64,000 bases of DNA, taken from Reichenbachiella sp. 5M10. Lineage in GTDB: Bacteria; Bacteroidota; Bacteroidia; Cytophagales; Cyclobacteriaceae. The DNA is taken from positions 934,501 through 998,500 of the forward strand of contig NZ_MDGR01000007.1 of NCBI RefSeq assembly GCF_002742335.1. The letters are read 5' to 3'. This document shows positions 26,120 through 34,729 of this stretch, piece by piece (the stretch's first letter is position 1; each line of letters opens with the position of its first letter). The position numbers and the translations under genes were made by a program. The notes under the pieces are model-generated. The model ran no database searches. It saw only the letters and a list, made by a program, of their open reading frames with translations, and had not been told where the DNA came from.

Positions 26120-27105
26120 CAGAGCTGCATAGTTTTCGCGGACTTGCGATACTATTGATAGTTGCAAGCCATATTTTGTATGCAGATTTAGAATCGTCAT
26201 CGTATGGGGTGTTGCGTATTGTTTTTTTAAACTCTACTATTTTTTTTGCTTTCATTTCGGGGTATTTGTTTCAGCATCTACTGGGACGATACGAATACGC
26301 TAAGTATCTGACAAAGAAGGCCAAATTCGTAATTCTACCTTATTTGCTAGTTTCCATCCCTGCCATAGGTATTCGTTGGGCTGGTGGACCATCTTATATG
26401 GCTCTGTATCATTGGCCTACGATAGGGGACTCGCCGTTTGCACTTCAGGTTGTCTACTATTTGGGGACGGGAGCTCATTTATTGCCCTTGTGGTATATAC
26501 CGATGATTGCTTTGTATTTTTTGGGTGCACCGTTGTTCAAATTTATAGATGAAAGAAGAGGGTATGGAATACTCCCTCTTCTTTTTATACTATCCTTTTG
26601 TCTACCTAGAGACCCTTATAACATCAATGAAATATTTGTCATGGCAGGACACTTCTTATCAGTGTATGTTCTAGGGATGTTTTATAGTAGGTATAGAGCA
26701 GTAGTTGATGTCTATGTGTTCAAACATATTTATTCTCTAATAGCAGTTTTTGTGCTGTTTACGGGGTTGTCTTATATGGATTGGCAGTATGCTAGTCAAG
26801 TTGTGTTTGTACAGAAGATCCTCTGTATTCCTGTATTGATCTTTCTCCTTCGAAATATTAGGAGTCGATGGATCCATCGACCGTTGCAGTACTTGGCTGA
26901 TACTAGTTTTGGGATCTATTTTATCCATTTTTACGTGGTACTGGGAGTCAGATACTTGTCCTTGTACTATCTGCACACGGAGTACCCATCTACGATATGG
27001 ATGTGGTGTGTTTCTTTCATAGGTGTTATGGTTATTTCATTTCTGATTGTTTGTATAGTCCAATTGGTATTTAGAAAATACAGTCGATGGTTGATCGGAA
27101 GTTGA
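26095..27105 (+). CDS. Acyltransferase family 3 membrane protein
   Basis: The protein has 336 residues with about ten membrane helices. The N-terminus AELHSFRGLAILLIVASH carries the R-x9-H pair of the Acyl_transf_3 family (OafA/NodX-like), which O-acetylates or succinylates surface glycans at the inner membrane. The ATG at 26095 is chosen because the family begins right there; in-frame sequence upstream lies inside the HTTM gene and lacks family features. It ends 10 nt from the convergent membrane protein. Its glycan target is inferred only from the locus. Confidence 0.85.
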   Translation: MDEKQNYLAELHSFRGLAILLIVASHILYADLESSSYGVLRIVFLNSTIFFAFISGYLFQHLLGRYEYAKYLTKKAKFVILPYLLVSIPAIGIRWAGGPSYMALYHWPTIGDSPFALQVVYYLGTGAHLLPLWYIPMIALYFLGAPLFKFIDERRGYGILPLLFILSFCLPRDPYNINEIFVMAGHFLSVYVLGMFYSRYRAVVDVYVFKHIYSLIAVFVLFTGLSYMDWQYASQVVFVQKILCIPVLIFLLRNIRSRWIHRPLQYLADTSFGIYFIHFYVVLGVRYLSLYYLHTEYPSTIWMWCVSFIGVMVISFLIVCIVQLVFRKYSRWLIGS

Positions 27106-27115
27106 TGAGTGTCTC

Positions 27116-28258
27116 CTAGTTTAGCTTGTATAGGCGTTTGGATTCGGTGCTCACCAATTGAAGTAGCATAGGGATAAGTATCAGTAAGGTTGGAACTAAG
27201 AATAACCTACTCTGATAAGCAACAACCATTACCAAGTGTATGGCGAACCATACGGGTACAAGGTAGAAAAAACCTATGATAAGGTAGTGTGAGTATTTTT
27301 TGAGACCAAAGAAGATAAGGAACGGAAGGAAAAGAACTGTACCGTACATTTCGAAATAGGATTTTACACTGACTAGGCTTAGCATATTTAGCTTGAGCAT
27401 AGGTAGACCAGCAGGGACTCTCCATTGTTCTTGAGGGACATACCCAAAGTGCATTCTAATACCGATAAATATGGCGAAAAACAGTAGGTAACTCACAGCC
27501 GTGTACGTGATGGGTTTTTTCATACCAAGGATGTTATGGATACTCAAGTTTTTGAAATCAACTTGATTTAAAAAATAGAGCCCAGGGATCATGATCGATG
27601 TTTCTCTATTGAATGACCCTATGATAGCTATCAGAACAATGTAGATGGGGTGTCGTTTTTGCAGGATTACAATTCCAGCAAATAGATAGAGTAAGTTGTC
27701 AATAATAGTATTGAATGAAAAATCACTGTCATTTACCGAGTTGCCAAGTATTAAACTGAAAAATAACAGAGCTAAATAAAGAAGATACTTATTGTCGGTA
27801 AATAGTCTCCAATAGAGTATCAGAACGATGAAAAGGAGGATGTTTAGAGCCCATCGAACGAGGATGAATACAATTAAGTATTTGATATAGTCTGGGTTTT
27901 GAGCTCTAGTGATCAGTGTGGTGGTGATATCATCTTTTCCTTCGAGGTTTACGGATTGCATGCGCTTTGCTATCAATTCGAAATCAATGGCTTGATAGAT
28001 GGTATGATCCATCACTTGATATACCCCTTCAACAGCCAAAGGCGCAAGGATCCGGTATTGCCAGGGGTTATAGAACATCGTAGTTTGCTCCATGACAGCT
28101 CTGTGACGGTCATAGTTGTCCAGCCCTTTTCCTCTATACAAAGTAGTGTATATGGAATGGAAAGAAGCGAAGGCTATTGCCGCGAAAAGTAAGACCTTAT
28201 ACAGGTTCTTTTTGGGCAATAATGGTATAGTGGGGGTAGAGTAGAGTTCTGGTTTCAT
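27116..28258 (-). CDS. Polytopic membrane protein, possible GT-C glycosyltransferase
   Basis: The protein has 380 residues with about nine to ten hydrophobic helices. A large first periplasmic loop contains RGKGLDNYDRH and YNPWQYRILAPLAVEG. The latter resembles the PFxYRxLxPxL motif seen in uncharacterised GT-C-like membrane proteins of polysaccharide loci. No catalytic family can be named with certainty. Its ATG lies 62 nt inside the methyltransferase gene; a TTG at 28219 would shorten the overlap to 23 nt without losing the first helix. It is the last gene of a leftward acyltransferase/methyltransferase unit. Confidence 0.65.
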   Translation of the reverse strand: MKPELYSTPTIPLLPKKNLYKVLLFAAIAFASFHSIYTTLYRGKGLDNYDRHRAVMEQTTMFYNPWQYRILAPLAVEGVYQVMDHTIYQAIDFELIAKRMQSVNLEGKDDITTTLITRAQNPDYIKYLIVFILVRWALNILLFIVLILYWRLFTDNKYLLYLALLFFSLILGNSVNDSDFSFNTIIDNLLYLFAGIVILQKRHPIYIVLIAIIGSFNRETSIMIPGLYFLNQVDFKNLSIHNILGMKKPITYTAVSYLLFFAIFIGIRMHFGYVPQEQWRVPAGLPMLKLNMLSLVSVKSYFEMYGTVLFLPFLIFFGLKKYSHYLIIGFFYLVPVWFAIHLVMVVAYQSRLFLVPTLLILIPMLLQLVSTESKRLYKLN

Positions 28259-28850
28259 TGTAAAGAGTAATTGTTAGGTTGAGGTCTGATAATAATGTGA
28301 GCATATTTTGCTTTGTCCATTCATTCCCGATTTCTCTTGCGAAAACTAAATCGTGAAATTTATTGAAATAGACCAGTGGAGATGCTGCATTAATGTCTTT
28401 TATAATAAGTCTACTTCCTGGTGACATTTTTTCATAAAGCTGCTTGATAAATGCTCTTTGGCCATCTTTAGGGATATGATGAACGACATCTATCATGAAA
28501 ATGGTGTCGTACTCATTGATGGCATCTGGTATGGTGATTCCGTCAAAGTATTCGAATGTGTAATCTAGTGTCTCCCGGTAGGGGTGTAGTAGAGCCCGAG
28601 CATTTGTAACCAATGTCTGGGAAATTTCTATTCCAAATATTTTTTTTGGTTTGCAGTAATGTGCGACTAACAATGAGAACTGTCCAGAACCACAACCAAT
28701 GTCAAATACTTTTTCCCCAGGTTTGAGATAAGATAGTAGCGTGTTGAGAGGGCATACTAACGGTCTATAGTATACTTTCAGTTTGTCTATAAAAGAGAGA
28801 TTGACTGAGGTCTGTTTGAGAAATTGAGTAAGTTCTTTATTAGTCAACAT
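28197..28850 (-). CDS. Class I SAM-dependent methyltransferase
   Basis: The protein has 217 residues with the Rossmann methyltransferase motifs: KVFDIGCGSGQFSLLVA (motif I), KIFGIEIS (acidic end of strand 2), TIFMIDVVHHIP (motif post-II with the HH-P of lipid or quinone-type methyltransferases) and GSRLIIKDI. It has no membrane segment. It could methylate a sugar, lipid or polyprenyl-linked intermediate; the exact substrate cannot be read from the sequence. It lies 46 nt after the acyltransferase gene and overlaps the membrane protein downstream. Confidence 0.85.
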   Translation of the reverse strand: MLTNKELTQFLKQTSVNLSFIDKLKVYYRPLVCPLNTLLSYLKPGEKVFDIGCGSGQFSLLVAHYCKPKKIFGIEISQTLVTNARALLHPYRETLDYTFEYFDGITIPDAINEYDTIFMIDVVHHIPKDGQRAFIKQLYEKMSPGSRLIIKDINAASPLVYFNKFHDLVFAREIGNEWTKQNMLTLLSDLNLTITLYNETRTLLYPHYTIIAQKEPV

Positions 28851-28896
28851 GGTGAGAAGGTCTGTTTGGCAAGTAAGTTCGGTTCATTTTGTTTTC

Positions 28897-30192
28897 TTAA
28901 GAAATAGGGTTTTTACTACTAGAATTGGTCGCACTAAATATGGAACTAAACCACAGGAATAGTTTTTTGGGCCAGCTATGATCCATGCATGGTTTTTCTA
29001 TCAGTACATAGAATATCGCTGAACAGATAAGTACAACAGGGATTAGAACTGTCGACATAAAAATCAGCTGAAACATGAATCCTTTAGGTAGTATGTCAAG
29101 TTGAAAAAGTAAAGGTACCCCCAATTGTAGGATGAACAAATGTAACAAGTAGATGGAGTAACACATGCCACCAATGGTGGCAATCCACGTGTTTTTCGTA
29201 ACAACCCTACCTATACCCCCTAGAAATACGCCCATAAAAAAGGTCAGAAATCCCACAAGTTTTGTCAATGAGAGAAGAGTGATGTATACTCTGTCCTCCA
29301 AGGGGAATTTAAGGATATTGGGGTAGTAATCTTTCATCAGATGGTTAGTAAATAGAAAGATCCCGATACCAACTAGAAACATGATACTTCCAGTGATGGG
29401 GTTTTCGTACCGCGAAAAAACTCCACTAACGTATAGGTAACATAGGACAAAACCCAACACGAAATATTGGATGTAATCCATCACGTAGAAGATTTGTTTG
29501 CCACTGGGAATCGTATTGAGCGCAATTAGTTTAATAAGTACCACGGCAACAGTTAAAGTAGGGATGAACCATTTTTTGGAAGGCAAGTTTTTGACAAGGT
29601 AAAAGACACCAAGTAAAAGGATAGGTGCAAGTATATAGAACTGAAACTCAATCTCAAGTGACCAGGCCGGAGGGTTGATTCTTGGATAAGTGTAGAATAC
29701 TACCCCATGCAAATAGACTAGGCTGACCAAAAAACTCTGGACGAGAGGAATGGAGTTTATAGACAGAGATTGAGTGCCATCGAAGGCGTGCGGATTGTGA
29801 GTAAGGATGATAGACAGGGCTATAAAACTCATCAACATTACGAGTAGATAGGGAGGCTCTAGGCGTGTCAATCTTCGTAGAAAATACTTCAGATAGTCAA
29901 ACTTGATGGGGTTAGGGAATTGGGTGTACCAGTTTTTGATCAGAGGCAATGAAATCACAAAACCACTAATGATGAAAAACAATTCTACACCAAGCTTTCC
30001 GTTGGGAATGGCTTCAAAATACATGATGTCTAATGATGTAGCCTGTCCTGATGTCTCTGATAGTCGAATTAACCTCTCTGCTAGGTGGTGGATCAATACA
30101 GGGAATATGGCAAAGAACCTAAGGCCATCTATTTCTTCAATATATTTTCCAGAGGTTCTTCTTTGGAAATACTGCGCGATTTTTTTGTTCAT
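28897..30192 (-). CDS. Acyltransferase family 3 membrane protein
   Basis: The protein has 431 residues with about ten membrane helices and the Acyl_transf_3 signature YIEEIDGLRFFAIFPVLIHH (R and H pair), then a GVELFFIISGFVISLPL helix. The segment PRINPPAWSLEIEFQFYIL corresponds to the family PxxWSLxxExxFY motif. It would O-acylate a surface polysaccharide at the inner membrane. The ATG at 30192 is chosen over an upstream TTG. It differs clearly from the acyltransferase at 26095-27105, so the locus holds two of this family. Confidence 0.86.
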   Translation of the reverse strand: MNKKIAQYFQRRTSGKYIEEIDGLRFFAIFPVLIHHLAERLIRLSETSGQATSLDIMYFEAIPNGKLGVELFFIISGFVISLPLIKNWYTQFPNPIKFDYLKYFLRRLTRLEPPYLLVMLMSFIALSIILTHNPHAFDGTQSLSINSIPLVQSFLVSLVYLHGVVFYTYPRINPPAWSLEIEFQFYILAPILLLGVFYLVKNLPSKKWFIPTLTVAVVLIKLIALNTIPSGKQIFYVMDYIQYFVLGFVLCYLYVSGVFSRYENPITGSIMFLVGIGIFLFTNHLMKDYYPNILKFPLEDRVYITLLSLTKLVGFLTFFMGVFLGGIGRVVTKNTWIATIGGMCYSIYLLHLFILQLGVPLLFQLDILPKGFMFQLIFMSTVLIPVVLICSAIFYVLIEKPCMDHSWPKKLFLWFSSIFSATNSSSKNPIS

Positions 30193-30222
30193 TGAGAATA
30201 GAACATGATTCAAGTTGATCAG

Positions 30223-30248
30223 CCCAACGATTGCATGGAACCGTTGGG
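30223..30248. terminator. Weak hairpin between beta-helix and acyltransferase genes
   Basis: A 7-bp inverted repeat (CCCAACG, then CGTTGGG) with a 12-nt loop lies between two minus-strand genes. No T-run follows on either strand, so it is at best a factor-dependent terminator or processing signal. Confidence 0.25.
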
Positions 30249-30270
30249 TTGAAAGATTGTGTTAATTCAA

Positions 30271-32259
30271 TTAGTTGGCAATGAGTATTTTTTTAGTCAC
30301 ATCCCATTCACCATCTATGCGAGCTTTTACAAAGTATACTCCTGGCGGAGTTTGCTCTGGGAGATTGATAGTGAATTTTTTGTTGAGATTGTCCACTTCT
30401 AGGATTTTCATACCAAGTGAATTGAAAACGACCAATGTAGAAGTAGAGTGAGGTGCTTTATTTAGTTCTATTTGTAGCTCTTGTGTAGATCTTTTGAGAG
30501 GGTTCGGATATATTTTAATGTTTTCCACAAAAATATCCTCGGTGGACAATACACCAACCTCAGCTTTTAACTTAAGTGTCACACTTTCTACTTCTTCAGA
30601 TATGTGAATGATATCTTCTTCGATTTCTCCTAAAGTTTGAGGTGCTAACTTGACGTAGATCTTTTTATTCAAGGCACGGAGATCGCCGTACACTACTTTT
30701 AGTGTGTCAGCTTTTTCGAAATTTGTTTCGTCGAGAGAGAGTAGAAAGTTTTTTGGCATGGGGATTTTTACTGTATCTCTTAGGTTAGTTCCAGTGATGG
30801 TATAAGAAACGTCATCTACATCGAACTCTTCGGCGAGTTCTCCAAAATCAAATTCTGTGTTGTCAATCTTTAAGGTAGCCACAGTATACTCGTGTGCACC
30901 AATATCACAAGCACTGCCCTCAGAACGTGTATAACCTGATGCATCCGTGCTAATATCCGAATTGATACTGCAGTCGCCTAAATCAACAGCAAGTGTAGAT
31001 GCTGAGGTCAGACGATAGTCTTGTTTGTCAGGGTCTACGAAGTTTAATGAGCTTTTGTCTTTGGTGAAGATGTTGTTTTTGTTGTTTTCATCCTTCCAGG
31101 CCAAGTCACTGTTGGTACCGTAGTTGACAGCATTGGGGCCTATGTGCAGGATGTTGTTGTAAAACACGTTTGAACTTACCGAAGCAGGGGCCGCTTGTAT
31201 GGATACACCTGATTCAAAGATATCTACAAAAGTGTTGTTGTAGATTTCCATTTTTGAACCAGGGCTAGTCAATTGACTGTTTCCGTCATACCCTTCGACG
31301 GCTGATTTGGTGTTGATGGAGAGGTTGTTGTAGACCTTGGCACCATCACCTGAGAGGTAGTATGCAGTGCCTTTGCCATCGACGACTATATTGTCATATA
31401 TGACAGCTTTGGTTCCTGGGTTGATTTGGAAACCAGACATGTGCACGCCTGTGTTGTCTTTTATTCCAAAGCCTCTTACTTCATTGTTGTATAAAAGAGC
31501 CTCTTCGATCACGCTTCCTACCTGTATGCCGTCATTTCCAACATTCTCTACTATGTTATTGTATATTTCCGCTTTTAGGATGGATTGCTCTTCGACGGTC
31601 GTACCTCCGCCACCTACACAGGGTACAGATTTTTGATAGTGAGAGTCTCCTACATAAAAGCCTTCTGCACCTGTATTAGATACATAGGTGTCATGGACTT
31701 TGATATAATCAATTACATTGCCGCTGCTTCTCCATGTTCTAGGGTCGTTGCACAGGGGGTCATTTTTCAAATCAAAACCATGGTTGGAAACATTAGAGAT
31801 GGAGACATGGTCCACTTCGTAATTGCTAGAAAAGAAGTTTAAGCGCATACCGTCGATACCAGAACTTCCCCCATCGATGACAAAACCATAAAAGTGATCG
31901 GGATCACCCGTTCCCGTGACGATGAAGTTATGACTGTTTCTAGTTTCCATTCCTTGACTGGTAGTGTTGATGATTACTTGGCCTCCACAGTTGGTAATGG
32001 TTATTGGGTTGTCCTTTGTGCCTGTTAGGTCATAGAATGTCATATAACCTGGGTATGTTCCAGCTCTTAGACATATGGTTTCTCCAGCTTTCACGTCGAT
32101 ATTGGTCCCCCACGTGATGTCGCATTTTAGTTCAGGGTTGGTGCAGAATGCTTGACCTGTGCTTTTAGGGTCGATATAGTGATCGCAAAAGTCACAATCT
32201 TGGGCTTTGAGCGCAAAGCTCAGGGCCATTATTGAAAAGAGTATTAGGGTGGATTTCAT
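30271..32259 (-). CDS. T9SS-secreted parallel beta-helix protein
   Basis: The protein has 662 residues. The signal peptide is MKSTLILFSIMALSFALKAQ, followed by a cysteine-containing segment DCDFCDHYIDP. Residues about 55-420 are a right-handed parallel beta-helix: repeated short strands with N/G turns such as IYNNTFVDI, YNNEVRGFGI and VYNNLSIN, ending in DIGAHEY, which caps many PbH1 polysaccharide-active proteins. A beta-sandwich (about 425-585) and a T9SS type-A sorting domain (IYPNPLKRS...PGVYFVKA) follow. Beta-helix proteins of this form include polysaccharide lyases and epimerases, but no catalytic set is obvious. The ATG at 32259 is chosen for its signal peptide. Confidence 0.83.
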   Translation of the reverse strand: MKSTLILFSIMALSFALKAQDCDFCDHYIDPKSTGQAFCTNPELKCDITWGTNIDVKAGETICLRAGTYPGYMTFYDLTGTKDNPITITNCGGQVIINTTSQGMETRNSHNFIVTGTGDPDHFYGFVIDGGSSGIDGMRLNFFSSNYEVDHVSISNVSNHGFDLKNDPLCNDPRTWRSSGNVIDYIKVHDTYVSNTGAEGFYVGDSHYQKSVPCVGGGGTTVEEQSILKAEIYNNIVENVGNDGIQVGSVIEEALLYNNEVRGFGIKDNTGVHMSGFQINPGTKAVIYDNIVVDGKGTAYYLSGDGAKVYNNLSINTKSAVEGYDGNSQLTSPGSKMEIYNNTFVDIFESGVSIQAAPASVSSNVFYNNILHIGPNAVNYGTNSDLAWKDENNKNNIFTKDKSSLNFVDPDKQDYRLTSASTLAVDLGDCSINSDISTDASGYTRSEGSACDIGAHEYTVATLKIDNTEFDFGELAEEFDVDDVSYTITGTNLRDTVKIPMPKNFLLSLDETNFEKADTLKVVYGDLRALNKKIYVKLAPQTLGEIEEDIIHISEEVESVTLKLKAEVGVLSTEDIFVENIKIYPNPLKRSTQELQIELNKAPHSTSTLVVFNSLGMKILEVDNLNKKFTINLPEQTPPGVYFVKARIDGEWDVTKKILIAN

Positions 32260-32401
32260 GATGATGAATATAGTTAGGTTTGGAATTTTATTTAAAGACT
32301 CAAAAGTGATCATGTACTGTATGAAGTCTTTAGACTAAATTTAGTTAAAAATAGTTTTAGTCGAATCGTTGTAGTTGTTATTTCCTTGTTATTGACATAT
32401 T

Positions 32402-33328
32402 TCATAATGGTTGTAGTTCTTTGACAATGAATTGTTGCCCTCTTTTACTCAAATGTCCATGATCAATATAGTTTGTGGCGTTGTCTCTAAAAAAACGGTA
32501 GCTTGGGTGATTGAAGTCAAGAATGTGTTGACTAGGTAGAAAGAGACTCTCGATCATTTGTTGATATTTTAGATACTCCATTTTATTGGCTTCAAGTATG
32601 ATACTTGGTACAGGGTGAAAATACCCCAAAACCTGAATGTTTTGAGCGTCCAAGTACACCAATAATTTTTTCAATTCTCTCAATGCATCACGGTTTACCA
32701 CAATGGGTTCATCGTGGTGTGCGATTGCCTCTTCCTTGATTCGTTGTTTGACGTTCTCGACACGGAATTGATTGTAGTAGTTGTTTGTGCCGTCTCTAGA
32801 AAATTGGTTTTGGGGGTATTTGGTAGGGAGAATGTTGAGCGTTCGAATAAAATAGAATACGTAGGTTTGATAGAGGTTGAGTGACCCCAAGGCTGAATAG
32901 CGTGTTTTATTATTCAAAGATTGCCCCTTGCTTTGTGCATCTTTGGTGAGATAGGGGTGCAAGCAAATGATTACTTGGTCAATCTCTCCATGTTTTACTA
33001 TTTCTTTAAGAATGGTGTTTAATTCTGTGATGTTGGCCCCCATTACACTGGCGTTGTAATACCGTTTGCTATTGTCCCCAAGCGTTGAAAGGTCCAAGTT
33101 GTCAGAGAGTGACGGGCCGATCACTACACGATTGAAATTTTCAGGGATATAGCGGTGAGCTAGGAGGTATTTAGATAGCTTTTCGTTGTGATAAATTGTT
33201 TTGTCTGTTGTTTCGCGGTATAACCCATACATGTCTACATATACATTGATAGATATCAATAGGGCAATGAGTAGGACTGCACTGATACAGGTCGTGAAGA
33301 AATATGTTCTTTCTGCTTGTGGTTTCAT
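32402..33328 (-). CDS. SGNH/DltD-like partner of MBOAT acyltransferase
   Basis: The protein has 308 residues with one N-terminal transmembrane helix (FTTCISAVLLIALLISINVYV), so most of it is periplasmic. A Ser nucleophile motif VVIGPSLSDN at about residue 70 and a C-terminal D-x-x-H-like YIDHGHLSKRG box fit an SGNH-hydrolase fold such as AlgJ/AlgX or DltD. The preceding MBOAT gene is only 3 nt upstream. Together such pairs pass an acyl group across the inner membrane and place it on a polysaccharide. The acyl group is probably acetyl, by analogy with alginate. Confidence 0.75.
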   Translation of the reverse strand: MKPQAERTYFFTTCISAVLLIALLISINVYVDMYGLYRETTDKTIYHNEKLSKYLLAHRYIPENFNRVVIGPSLSDNLDLSTLGDNSKRYYNASVMGANITELNTILKEIVKHGEIDQVIICLHPYLTKDAQSKGQSLNNKTRYSALGSLNLYQTYVFYFIRTLNILPTKYPQNQFSRDGTNNYYNQFRVENVKQRIKEEAIAHHDEPIVVNRDALRELKKLLVYLDAQNIQVLGYFHPVPSIILEANKMEYLKYQQMIESLFLPSQHILDFNHPSYRFFRDNATNYIDHGHLSKRGQQFIVKELQPL

Positions 33329-33331
33329 GGG

Positions 33332-34720
33332 TTAAAAATCAAAGTAGAGAAACTCTTGTTTTATATCAGAATTAAGAAAGATGAGGTTGATCAGAATTAG
33401 GAATATAGTAAAAAGGGCGAATCTCCAGTTGATAGTATACTTGTTTGAAAATTGAGTGGAATTATTTACAAACAGTAAAATAAGACCTATGCACCAAATC
33501 GGCACATCATAGAATTGGTAGATAAGTGAGAAATCATTGTGAGCATGAGAAAGACCAAACATGCTCTGAACGACGTTTAGTGCGTCATTCCAGTTTTCTG
33601 CCCGAAAAAAGATCCAGGTGATATTCACAAAAAGAAATGTTAGTAAGATGGAAAGGCTAGTTGGTAGCTTTATTTCGGTCTTTTGAAACATACTGTGAAG
33701 GACGAGCCCTGCACCATGCAGAAAACCCCAAAAGATAAAAGTCCAGCCTGCTCCATGCCAAAAACCACCGATCAGAAATGTAAGGAGCAAGTTGATATGG
33801 GTGCGGGATGTACTGACTCTATTTCCACCCAATGGGATGTAAATATAGTCCTTCAAAAATCGGCTGAGGGTCATATGCCACCTTCTCCAAAATTCTTTGA
33901 TACTAGTCGATTTGTATGGTGACCAAAAGTTGTTTGGGAGTTGTATGTTGAACAAGAGTCCGAGACCAATAGCCATGTCAGAATAACCACTAAAGTCAAA
34001 ATACAATTGAGTAGAATAGGCCAGTGAGGTTATCCAGCTTTCTCCGGTGTCCAAAAGAGCTGTATGTGCATATCCTCTAGACGCAATTTTACCAAATGTG
34101 TCTGCGATGATGATTTTTTTTGCTAGGCCCATATTGAATACAAAAACTCCTTTTGAGATATTGAACCAGCTGACCTGAGCACTTTTGCTGGACTTGAACT
34201 GAGGCATCATCTCCTTGTGGTGCACGATAGGACCCGCGATCAATTGAGGAAAGAAGGATACAAATATGCTGTAGCTCAATAGGTTGTATTCTGATATCTC
34301 CCGTTTGTAAGTATCAACCAAAAAGGCGATTTGCTGAAAGGTAAAAAAACTAATGCCTATAGGGAGAATTATGTGTAATAAGTTGAAATCTGTATGAAAA
34401 GCAGCGTTAATATTGGAGAGGAGAAAATCTGTGTACTTGTAGTAGCAGAGGAGGAAAATATTGAAAAAGATCCCTAAAATTAAGAGTGCTTTTCGTTGCT
34501 TGAGTTTTTCCATTGCCATGCCTATGGCAAAATTGATGAGGATAGAAGATAGTATTAAGATTACGTTGGACCATGTATTCCATCCATAGAATGTAAGAGA
34601 GGCCAATAATAGCCACAGATTTGCCAGCAGGGAGTTGACTGTGATTTTGCTAATGGCATAATACCCTATCAAAACGATAGGAAGGAAAAGAAAGATGAAC
34701 TCAAAAGAATTAAATAACAT
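33332..34720 (-). CDS. MBOAT-family O-acyltransferase (AlgI-like)
   Basis: The protein has 462 residues with about eleven membrane helices. Family motifs are LPIGISFFTFQQIAFLVDTYK, FFPQLIAGPIVHH, YFDFSGYSDMAIGLGLLF, EFWRRWHMTLSRFLKDYIYI and FLIGGFWHGAGWTFIFWGFL; the last holds the invariant His. It is the AlgI/DltB type that hands an acyl group from a cytoplasmic donor across the membrane. It sits between the asparagine-synthetase-like gene (9-nt gap) and its SGNH partner (3-nt gap). It probably O-acetylates the exported polymer. Confidence 0.92.
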   Translation of the reverse strand: MLFNSFEFIFLFLPIVLIGYYAISKITVNSLLANLWLLLASLTFYGWNTWSNVILILSSILINFAIGMAMEKLKQRKALLILGIFFNIFLLCYYKYTDFLLSNINAAFHTDFNLLHIILPIGISFFTFQQIAFLVDTYKREISEYNLLSYSIFVSFFPQLIAGPIVHHKEMMPQFKSSKSAQVSWFNISKGVFVFNMGLAKKIIIADTFGKIASRGYAHTALLDTGESWITSLAYSTQLYFDFSGYSDMAIGLGLLFNIQLPNNFWSPYKSTSIKEFWRRWHMTLSRFLKDYIYIPLGGNRVSTSRTHINLLLTFLIGGFWHGAGWTFIFWGFLHGAGLVLHSMFQKTEIKLPTSLSILLTFLFVNITWIFFRAENWNDALNVVQSMFGLSHAHNDFSLIYQFYDVPIWCIGLILLFVNNSTQFSNKYTINWRFALFTIFLILINLIFLNSDIKQEFLYFDF

Positions 34721-34729
34721 AGAACAAGT

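Noticed and set aside
32290-32365. Inverted repeats AAAGACT/AGTCTTT and GACTAAA/TTTAGTC between the SGNH and beta-helix genes as a terminator
   Set aside because: Long loops and no T-run on the minus strand; not strong enough to call.
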